Positions 57,129-64,000 of a stretch of DNA of 64,000 bases are shown here, one piece after another. Positions within the stretch are counted from its first letter, which is position 1, and each line of letters starts with the position of its first letter. Source of the stretch: Bradyrhizobium sp. CB82. Lineage in GTDB: Bacteria > Pseudomonadota > Alphaproteobacteria > Rhizobiales > Xanthobacteraceae. The position numbers were made by a program, and so were the translations under genes. The notes beneath the pieces were generated by a model. The model searched no databases. It had not been told where the DNA came from and saw nothing but the letters and a program-made list of their open reading frames with translations. The DNA lies in the NCBI RefSeq assembly GCF_029714405.1, contig NZ_CP121650.1, positions 7,755,001 to 7,819,000 of the forward strand, in the 5' to 3' direction.

Positions 57129-58664
57129 TCAATGGAAGTAGGTTGGGCCGCGGATATTGTCGTGCGCTATCGCCGGCCCGTCCGCGGACGTTGCAGGCCG
57201 CTGGCGATCGAGGTTGTTCTTCAGGATCGAGTTGACTGAGCTATAGGAGCGCGCACCGATCTCGAGCGCACGACTGCAGGCGGCTTCGAGCCGTTCGCGG
57301 CCATAGCTTTTGGCGAGCCGCAGGATGCCGACGCAGGCGCGGAAGCCTTGCTCGGGATGCGTGCGCTCCTGCAGGATGATCTCGACGAGCGCCGAGGTGT
57401 GGCGCCCGATCTCTTCGGCCTGCCGCCGCAGTCGCTCCGGCGTCCAGTCGGCATAGCGTCGATGGCTCGATGGCATGTGCTCGCGCACCGTCGTGTGCTT
57501 GCGATTCGAGGATGAGCGCACATGGGCGGCGACGCGTTGGCCGCGGTGGAAGACTTCGATCGTGCGTGCGGTGATACGCGCCCAAATCGTCTCGCGCAGC
57601 AACTGGTGCGGCACCGAGTAGTAGTGCTTCTCGATCTCGACGTGGTAGTCGAGCCCGACCCTGCATTCCTTCCATTCGGCAAAAACATAGAGCTCGGCCG
57701 GCAACGGCTTGAGGGCTGGGCGCTCCAGCTCCTCGAAGAGCGCGCGGCGGCTCGCACCGAGGTGCCGCGACATGCGGTCATTGATCTGCGTGACCAGCTC
57801 GGCAATGGCCGCGTTCAATGCCGTGAGCGAGAAGAATTGCCGGTTGCGTAGCTTGGCGATGATGAAGCGGGTCGCGACTTGGACTCCAACTTCGGCCTTA
57901 GCTTTATCCCGAGGCCGATACGGCCGCGCCGGCAGAATTGTGGTGCTGTAGTGAGCCGCCATCTCGGCGTAGCTGCGATTGACCGCCGGTTCATAGAAGC
58001 ACGCTTTGGTGATGCCCGATCGCAGATTGTCGCACACCACCGTCGCCGGAACCCCGCCCATGAATGCAAAAGTGCGCGTGTGCGAACCGATCCAGTCGGA
58101 CAGCCCCTGCGTCCAGCTGGCCTCGGCGTATGTGAGGCTCGATGCACCGAGCACGGCGACGAACAGCTGCGCCGTCATCGCTTCGCCGGTCGATGCGTCG
58201 ATCACCGCAAGCGTCGTGCCGGCGTAATCGACAAACATGCGCTCGCCAGCGACGTGGCTCTGCCGCATGGTCGGCGACAGCCGCGCCTCCCAGGCGCGAT
58301 AGAGTTCACAGTAGCGGCTGATGCCGTAACCATCGGGGTGGACGGCGCGATGCTCCTCCCATAACAGCTGCAGCGTCACCCCCGGCCGGCGCAGTTCGCG
58401 GTGAATAGCCGCCCAGTCCGGCTGCGGCCGCCGATCCTTGGCCACGACCGCAGGCGGCGGGAAGAGCTGGCGCTCCAGAGCTTCGTCACTCAGGCCGTCC
58501 GGCAGCGGCCAGGCGAGGCCGGCACGCCGCGCCCGCCGGATGCACTCCCCGGCGGCCGTCGCGCTCACCCCGAGGCTGGCGGCGATCTTGCGTTTGGACA
58601 TACCGGCTGCGGACAGCCGCAGCACGTCACGGATCTTGCGCATGGGTAATCTCGGTCTAGGCAT
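57129..58664 (-). CDS. istA: IS21 transposase IstA
   Basis: 511 residues. Start chosen at 58664 (MPRPRLPMRKIRDVLRLSAAG); an upstream extension covers the terminal repeats. HTH MSKRKIAASLGVSATAAGECIRR, then the rve domain with GERMFVDYAGTTLAVID (Asp), PATVVCDNLRSGITKA (Asp), RDKAKAEVGVQVATRFII (Glu), and the IstA beta-barrel tail. Intact. Confidence 0.92.
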   Translation of the reverse strand: MPRPRLPMRKIRDVLRLSAAGMSKRKIAASLGVSATAAGECIRRARRAGLAWPLPDGLSDEALERQLFPPPAVVAKDRRPQPDWAAIHRELRRPGVTLQLLWEEHRAVHPDGYGISRYCELYRAWEARLSPTMRQSHVAGERMFVDYAGTTLAVIDASTGEAMTAQLFVAVLGASSLTYAEASWTQGLSDWIGSHTRTFAFMGGVPATVVCDNLRSGITKACFYEPAVNRSYAEMAAHYSTTILPARPYRPRDKAKAEVGVQVATRFIIAKLRNRQFFSLTALNAAIAELVTQINDRMSRHLGASRRALFEELERPALKPLPAELYVFAEWKECRVGLDYHVEIEKHYYSVPHQLLRETIWARITARTIEVFHRGQRVAAHVRSSSNRKHTTVREHMPSSHRRYADWTPERLRRQAEEIGRHTSALVEIILQERTHPEQGFRACVGILRLAKSYGRERLEAACSRALEIGARSYSSVNSILKNNLDRQRPATSADGPAIAHDNIRGPTYFH

Positions 58665-58848
58665 TGCCCCCCGCTCCTTGTGGAAAAGGAGCGAAGCCAT
58701 GCCGATTCGCGGATTACCCAACGGCCTCCATCACACCCGTCCACAGGCTGGTCGCGATCGCCCGGAATGGGTGGTCGCGATCAATCGTAGCGGCTGGTCG
58801 CGATCCATCGTAGCGGGTGGTCGCAATCAATCGTAGCGCGCAGCTAGC

Positions 58849-59439
58849 TCCAGACTCATCAATTCCACCATGAAGCTGCGGCCAGACCGACAGAAGATAA
58901 GTAGTTTCGTGCCATGTCAATAACGACGTGCTATGCACATGCTGAACACTACGACCTGCTTGTAGTGAGCCGCCTGCACGTACCGTTCCGAGATGTTGGA
59001 CCGCAGTGACGCTCCGCTCATCAATGCCAATCGGACGCGGCTGATCTGAACTCGTTTCTCCCCAAATCGTCGGCATGACAGGGGGATAGGATGGGCTGAT
59101 CCAGCGCGTAAAGCATGGCAAGCGAAACGCCGATGGCGACGCGCAGCACTTTTTCAAAGGCGAGCAAGGCAGTCGGATTAGTAATGATTTTTTTAACAGG
59201 AGAGAATCTGGGCGGCTCACGTCGCATTCGAAAAACAGGGGAGCCGCAGTCCGGCGCGCTCCAGTTCTTCTGCGCAATGGATGATTGCCGCTTTCCCGGT
59301 GTGCGCTGCGAGGAGTTTGGTGACTAGAAAATCCGATCGGGACCGCCACGTTTGCCGACTTCCGGCGCATCGGTGGCACGGTCTACGTAGCCATCGTGCT
59401 ACATACACAATGGGAGTGCCGCTCCAGTCGACTGACGGC
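58849..59439. other. Unassigned sequence between IS21 and IS3 remnant
   Basis: A minus frame 59227-59021 contains NPTALLAFEKVLRVAIGVSLAMLYALDQP with one hydrophobic stretch, and other frames here overlap it, but no family is recognisable. Probably decayed. Confidence 0.35.
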
Positions 59440-60120
59440 GAGAAAGGTGCGGTGCTCGGATGGACCAGAACCGCGGAAGTATGACGGGCTTCTACCGACC
59501 GAGATACGACGGCTGAAGAATCTCGAGAACGAGAACGCGAAGTTGAAGAAGTTGGTGCCCGGTTTGTCGCTCGACAAAGGGATTCTGCAGTGATCCGCCG
59601 AAAGTTAGAAGCCTGGCGGGAAGCGCACGCCTCGACGAGGTTTGCAGTGAACGAGAGGTGTCGATCCGCCGGGCCTGCGCGAAGATCGATCTCCTACTGC
59701 AAGTCGCGTCGCTCCGGCTCGGCTGCAACGGATCAAGGAGGTCTGCTATGTCCGCGTCGGCTGCGGCTATCGTCGTGTTCACGTCCGGCTTCGCAATGAG
59801 GGTTGGGGCCATGTCAAGAACAGGACACGCCGCATCTAGCGCGAATTGGGCCTGCAATTACGCAACAAATCGCCGAAGCGTCGGGTCAAGACCAAATTGC
59901 AGGATCATCGCAGGCCTGCAACACGGTCGAACGAGACCTGGGCGATGATTTTATTCACTATCAGGACGGGACAACCTCCGCGAGCTCACGATTGTCGATA
60001 TCTTTTCCTGCTTCTCGCCGGCGCTGCAGCCACGGTTCACCTTCCGCGGCTGAACACCCAGTGGTTCCTCAGCCTTGTGGGACGCCCAGAAACGCTGCGA
60101 GGTGCACTCTTTTTTCCGAA
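59440..60120 (+). pseudogene. IS3-family remnant (orfA tail, orfB pieces)
   Basis: orfA end: YDGLLPTEIRRLKNLENENAKLKKLVPGLSLDKGIL at 59480-59590. orfB pieces in several frames: GCGYRRVHVRLRNEGWGHVK, ELGLQLRNKSPKRRVKTKLQDHRRPATRSNETWAM, LNTQWFLSL. Many frameshifts and deletions. Confidence 0.75.
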
Positions 60121-60136
60121 GCGCGTTCGGAAAGGC

Positions 60137-60997
60137 TCAGTTCAGCAGCGTCTGCCCATGCCTGGCGATTGTAACTTGACGCTCTCGAACATAAGCTTCG
60201 AACGAAACCGAATTGCCATCCTTCCACAGATTAACCGTAATGATCTCGCCCGGGAACACTGGGGCAGTAAAGCGGACACGATGACGATGGAAGGCTGAGG
60301 GATCGTAGTCCGCATACGTCTGCAGTACGGCCCTGCAGGTCAGTCCATACGTGCACATCCCATGGAGAACGGGATTGGGAAAACCGGCCAGACGCGCGAA
60401 TTCCGGATCGCTATGCAAGGGATTTCGATCACCCGACAAACGATAGAGCAGCGCTAGGTCGTGCCGGATCCGTACATCGATGGATCTGTCCGGCGCTCGA
60501 CAGGGTACCTGGTGCGGCTCGGGCATTCCCTCTGATGGTCCGCCAAAACCACCGTCGCCCCTGGCGAAGGTCGAAGAGAGTATAGTAACAATCTTATCGC
60601 CATCGCAATCTCGGACGACGACTTCGTCCTGAATGATGGCGCCTTTCGCCTTGCCCTTGTCGTACACGCCGCGTACGCACGCATCCGCCGTAACGCTGGC
60701 AGCTACAGGTATCGTCTTGTGAAATATGATATCCCGTTCGCCATCAACCGCCATGACGCGGTTCAGGTCGATGACTCCGGGTCGAGCCCCCCAAACGCAG
60801 ACCGAGGCGAATGTCGGAACCACCTTCAGCGCCTTGGGCGTTGCATATACCTCGTTGACAAACTGCAGCTCCCTTTCGTTTAGGGGATCTGAACCCATGC
60901 CGATGCCAAGCGCATAAAGCATCACCTCACGATCGGTCCACGAATAGTTAGCGGCTTGGGTTTTGAGATGGAGTACCGCGGGATAGTCAATTGGCAT
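60137..60997 (-). CDS. MaoC-type (R)-enoyl-CoA hydratase, double hot-dog
   Basis: 286 residues from ATG at 60997 (AAGGAAAGAGCAC upstream); a longer frame has no ribosome site. N-terminal hot-dog (YSWTDREVMLYALGIGMG, VPTFASVCVWGARPG, IIFHKTIPVAASV) and a C-terminal catalytic hot-dog with the hydratase-2 motif LYRLSGDRNPLHSDPEFARLAGF (184-206; Asp190 and His195 catalytic), then VLHGMCTYG. The layout matches eukaryotic-type hydratase 2 and bacterial PhaJ-like proteins, which add water to trans-2-enoyl-CoA to give (R)-3-hydroxyacyl-CoA. Its neighbour 300 bases upstream on the same strand is the LLM monooxygenase. The substrate may be a short or branched acyl-CoA. Confidence 0.9.
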   Translation of the reverse strand: MPIDYPAVLHLKTQAANYSWTDREVMLYALGIGMGSDPLNERELQFVNEVYATPKALKVVPTFASVCVWGARPGVIDLNRVMAVDGERDIIFHKTIPVAASVTADACVRGVYDKGKAKGAIIQDEVVVRDCDGDKIVTILSSTFARGDGGFGGPSEGMPEPHQVPCRAPDRSIDVRIRHDLALLYRLSGDRNPLHSDPEFARLAGFPNPVLHGMCTYGLTCRAVLQTYADYDPSAFHRHRVRFTAPVFPGEIITVNLWKDGNSVSFEAYVRERQVTIARHGQTLLN

Positions 60998-61298
60998 GTG
61001 CTCTTTCCTTATTGCTGTCCCTGGCGTCAGGCAGGGTAGCAGGAGCTGAGTTCGCGCGCTCATGCTGGTTACGCCATCAACGAGCTTCATGAGCCTCCCG
61101 TGTTGCGGAACCCGGGGCTCGATACATGTCCGACGTCGCGCGCGAGAACAGACCTCGGATGTCATGGGGTTGGGCGTGTCGCGCTGCCAGCAGACAGCTC
61201 CGCTGCCGACCTCCGGCCTCCAAAGTTTTTAATTTCGATTATCCAATCCGGCAATGCTTGCAGCGTCAAAGCCTACGGCCGTGATCCTCTGCGCACGT
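60998..61298. other. Intergenic, LLM to MaoC
   Basis: 301 bases with no gene. No terminator seen, so MaoC may be read from the LLM transcript. Confidence 0.4.
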
Positions 61299-62651
61299 TC
61301 ACCGACGAGTACTTACGCCTGCCAGCTCGAACCGATTGAGTGGTCGCTTGAGACAGAGATTCTCTCTTAGTGTTTGTCCGGCATATCTGGACCTGAATTT
61401 GCCTCGTCGTCGCAATTCGGGAATGACAAGATCAACAAAATCTTTGAGTCCGCCGGGAACGGCCGCCGGCATCACATTGAATCCATCAGCGGCACGTTGA
61501 TCAAATCCATCCACCATGACGTTAGCGATTTCGTCTGGCGTTCCAACGACCATGAGCTGGCCTTTGCTGTCCGATACCCAACGGAACAGTTGTCTCCAGG
61601 TGAATCTCTCGCGTACGGCCAAGTCAAGGATCAGCTTCTGAGTACTCTGGATGAAATTCGTCTGCGGTAAAGTCTCCGGGACCAACGAATCGAGGTCCAT
61701 TAAACGTACGTCAAACCCCAGCAAATGCTCGGCCAATCCAATCTCCACGTCGATGTGCGTGTCCGATTGTAATCTTTGAAGCTTCTCAGACGCTTCTTGC
61801 TTAGTCCGCCCGACAATTGGGACAATGCCCGGCATGACGATCACCTGATCGTCCTCCCGCCCCAGTCCGCGGGCCTTCTCCTTGAGAGTTGCGTAATATC
61901 TTTTTGCGTTCTCTAAAAAAGGCGCGGCGGTGAACACGACCTCGCCGACTTCTGCACCGAACTGCATTCCGTCATCCGATGCGCCAGCCTGAACCAACAC
62001 GGGATACCCTTGAGGCGGCCGCGCGATGTTCAGCGGGCCTCTGACCGAGAAATGGTTCCCACGGTGATCAAGCAAATGCAGCTTCGTGGGGTCAGCGAAA
62101 ATACCACTTTGTTTGTCGCGAATGAAAGCGTCGTCTTCCCACGAGTCCCAAAGCCCCTGCACGACTTCTACAAATTCTCTCGCTCGAGCAAAGCGCGCGT
62201 CATGATCTGCTAGCTCGTCATCGCCAAAATTGGGGGCTTCGAACTTCACTTCCGAGATAACAATATTCCAGGCCGCACGTCCTCTCGACAGGTGGTCGAG
62301 TGATGCGAACATGCGTGCAAGATGATATGGCTGGTGGTACGTGGTTGTCGCCGTCCCCACGAGGCCGATGTTCTGTGTTTTCGATGAAAGCGCCGACAAA
62401 AGCGTAATCGGCTCGAACCCATCGTTTCGACCTACGCGAGCTATCTGTAGGTAGTCTCTCTCTGATATGCATGGGCTATCGGCAAGAAATACGAAATGAA
62501 ATGCCGCACCCTCAGCGAGTGCTGTCAGATGAGCATAATGGTCGATATCGACTCCGCCGTTTGCAGGCACGCCGGGAGCGCGCCATGCACCTTCGTGAGC
62601 TCCCGCCTGAGCGAGCAACAGTCCGAGCTTCATTTCATCGTTACGCCGCAT
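61299..62651 (-). CDS. LLM-class flavin monooxygenase (NtaA/SnaA/DszA family)
   Basis: 450 residues. ATG at 62651 with AAGGAAGGTACGAT before it; the open frame extends upstream without a ribosome site. Luciferase-like TIM barrel: MKLGLLLAQAGAHEGAWRAPG, HYAHLTALAEGAAFHFVFLADSP, FEPITLLSALSSKTQNIGLVGTATTTYHQPYHLARMFASLDHLSRGRAAWNIVIS, RPPQGYPVLVQAGASDDGMQFGAEVGEVVFTA. The family uses FMNH2 from a separate reductase and O2 to oxidise organosulfur, nitrilotriacetate, pristinamycin or similar substrates. No flavin reductase lies in the window. Downstream is MaoC. Cytoplasmic. Confidence 0.9.
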   Translation of the reverse strand: MRRNDEMKLGLLLAQAGAHEGAWRAPGVPANGGVDIDHYAHLTALAEGAAFHFVFLADSPCISERDYLQIARVGRNDGFEPITLLSALSSKTQNIGLVGTATTTYHQPYHLARMFASLDHLSRGRAAWNIVISEVKFEAPNFGDDELADHDARFARAREFVEVVQGLWDSWEDDAFIRDKQSGIFADPTKLHLLDHRGNHFSVRGPLNIARPPQGYPVLVQAGASDDGMQFGAEVGEVVFTAAPFLENAKRYYATLKEKARGLGREDDQVIVMPGIVPIVGRTKQEASEKLQRLQSDTHIDVEIGLAEHLLGFDVRLMDLDSLVPETLPQTNFIQSTQKLILDLAVRERFTWRQLFRWVSDSKGQLMVVGTPDEIANVMVDGFDQRAADGFNVMPAAVPGGLKDFVDLVIPELRRRGKFRSRYAGQTLRENLCLKRPLNRFELAGVSTRR

Positions 62652-63069
62652 ATCGTACCTTCCTTGAATTGGACTATTCTCGCGACGGTATTCAACTGGT
62701 GGGTCGCGTTTATTGGCCCTACATGCTTCAACGCTCAACTTTTCGCCGCCAATTCAGATCTCGAAGTGTGCTTTCCGACAGCAGCTGCAGATTCCAAGGA
62801 GCTGAAACGGATGCCATCTCCGACCTGAGCTCGCCTGATTTTTACCTTACGAGCCAGGGCAGCGATCTGGGTCTTAGCGAGGACAGAATGTGGTTGATGT
62901 TGTATGCCGAAGTCCTTGTATTAGTCGCGTCTGACCGGCCGTCCTTTATCGAGCGATAGATGGAATGCTTTCGTTGTCTAGGGCAATTACTAGAATTAGT
63001 AGTGACCGTAAGCGGCCGTCAGTACTTACCTTCAAAACCAAAGTCTGCTAAGCGAACGGTCCGAACGCT
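62652..63069. other. Upstream region of the LLM gene
   Basis: No gene and no sigma-54 promoter seen. Plus frames here are shadows of the LLM gene. Confidence 0.4.
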
Positions 63070-63440
63070 GAGCTGCGGTTGGACGTCCTATTTCGCCGCC
63101 AGTATCCGTTCTTGACGAGCAATTCGGCGGACGATTGAGCCCATCCGGGGGAGCGGCGCCGCAGCTCGCTTTGATGGCACCGAAGACGCCGCGCTTCTGG
63201 CCAGAGATGAAGATTCGGCGGGGATTTTGTGCGTCGTGGCCGCGGTATCCTTTGTCGACATAGGCCCGCTCGATCGCGCAGCCGGTGAGTGTCGTGTGGT
63301 CGATGACGTCCCGCAAGGTGTGACCGTCGTACGGGTTATCGGGTAGCGCCCTGGCGCGCAGCACGAACAGGTCACCGGGAGCACGGCGGTTGTTGGTGAC
63401 GATGGAGGCTTTGACGCCGATCTATGGACCACGCCCGCGT
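63070..63440 (-). pseudogene. IS5-family transposase, C-terminal remnant
   Basis: GVKASIVTNNRRAPGDLFVLRARALPDNPYDGHTLRDVIDHTT, AYVDKGYRGHDAQNPRRIFISGQKRGVFGAIKA, then degraded. Same region as 6541-6920 but a different subtype. Frameshifted at both ends. Confidence 0.75.
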
Positions 63441-63706
63441 TGCAAGAGGAATCGACAAAGGGATGTAGCGGTCTGCGCCAATCTATCCGGCTTCGATTTG
63501 AGGCTCTCGCCTCGAGCCATTATGGATATCCGCCCACTTCTGTCCTCAATAACTCGCCGGCCTCAAGAAGGGCCATGGCGTCGAACCAGGCTTCAGAAGT
63601 GTCGGTGCAACCGTTGCTCCATTCGTCCTTTCCGTCTCGCAAACCTCGGCGGGATATTGTGCCTTTCCGGTTGGACCGTGGGATCTTCTTCCTTCCCGGC
63701 CGTGTC
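63441..63706. other. Non-coding end of the right-hand IS110
   Basis: Sequence between the IS5 remnant and the stop of the IS110 transposase; probably the element's 3' non-coding part. Confidence 0.4.
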
Positions 63707-64000
63707 TTACGCGGCGTGGCCCACGAAGTTGGCGTCGTAATCACGGCCCTTTGCGAGGATACTCCAGGCTAGGCGCGCGAGTTTTGCGGCCAGGGCGACA
63801 ACCAGTACATTCGAGTGGAGCCGCTTGGATGCTGCTTCCAACCAGGCTCCGAAGCCATGCCTGGGCCAACTCTGACGCCTTAGAAGTACGGCTCTGGCCC
63901 CTTGAATGAACAGCGTTCGCAGGTACCGGTTGCCACGCCTCGATATGCGGCCGAGAATGGTTCGATCGCCGGTCGAGATTTGTTTCGCTACGAGGCCAAG
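63707..64000 (-). CDS. IS110-family transposase, C-terminal 97 codons (runs off window)
   Basis: Minus strand open from the edge: LGLVAKQISTGDRTILGRISRRGNRYLRTLFIQGARAVLL, RHGFGAWLEAASKRLHSNVLVVALAAKLARLAWSILAKGRDYD to the stop at 63707. This is the Tnp_20 domain of an IS1111-like transposase. The rest lies to the right. Confidence 0.85.
   Translation of the reverse strand, partial: LGLVAKQISTGDRTILGRISRRGNRYLRTLFIQGARAVLLRRQSWPRHGFGAWLEAASKRLHSNVLVVALAAKLARLAWSILAKGRDYDANFVGHAA

Larger units (their letters stand above)
56054..58842 (-). mobile_element. Complete IS21-family element
   Basis: Ends TGCGCATTACGA and TCGTAGCGCGCA, with subterminal multiple copies of TAGCGGGTGGTCGCGAT (two on the left, three on the right), as expected for IS21. 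GCTAGC directly flanks both sides (56048-56053, 58843-58848), a 6-bp target duplication. istA and istB are intact. Confidence 0.9.

Overview
This 64-kb window looks like part of a symbiosis or genomic island of a rhizobial alphaproteobacterium, most likely Bradyrhizobium-like. That assignment is an inference from three things: GC-rich coding sequence, very dense insertion sequences (IS3, IS5, IS21, IS110, IS256, IS630 and IS701 families) with group II introns of rhizobial type, and two textbook sigma-54 (-24/-12) promoters of the kind NifA uses. No rRNA, tRNA, CRISPR array, nod box or replication gene was seen.

Layout. 1-12180 is a nest of mobile elements. An IS5-family gene is split by an IS3-family element, whose orfA/orfB boundary holds an IS110 element and whose orfB holds a group II intron with intact exon junctions. 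A diverged, decayed inverted copy lies to its left, and its intron carries a second group II intron inside domain V. 12885-14711 is an intact asparagine-synthetase-like gene. 15310-23518 is a train of minus-strand group II introns sitting between the two halves of an IS630 transposase. 23.5-29.2 kb is IS wreckage. 29.6-32.7 kb holds a sigma-54 promoter, an ATP-grasp (D-Ala-D-Ala-ligase-like) gene and an RpiR-type regulator. 36.8-44.5 kb holds a KamA-like radical SAM gene, an adenosylhomocysteinase pseudogene, a threonine aldolase, an SDR, a broken carnitine-dehydrogenase/thioesterase and a BKACE gene, the last three behind a second sigma-54 promoter. 47.8-50.2 kb is a double class III CoA-transferase. 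54.7-62.7 kb holds an alpha-oxoamine synthase, a complete IS21, a MaoC-type hydratase and an LLM flavin monooxygenase. The right edge is IS5 and IS110 debris.

Working together. The surviving metabolic genes are ATP-, PLP-, CoA- and flavin-dependent enzymes for amino acids and acyl-CoAs. BKACE beside a carnitine dehydrogenase-thioesterase is the known carnitine-degradation pairing, but the dehydrogenase is dead. The amidotransferase, ATP-grasp ligase, KamA homologue, oxoamine synthase, CoA-transferase, MaoC and LLM genes could belong to a dispersed small-molecule pathway expressed in symbiosis. This is a hypothesis. Roughly half of the window is transposon or intron sequence, and most of those copies are frameshifted or truncated.
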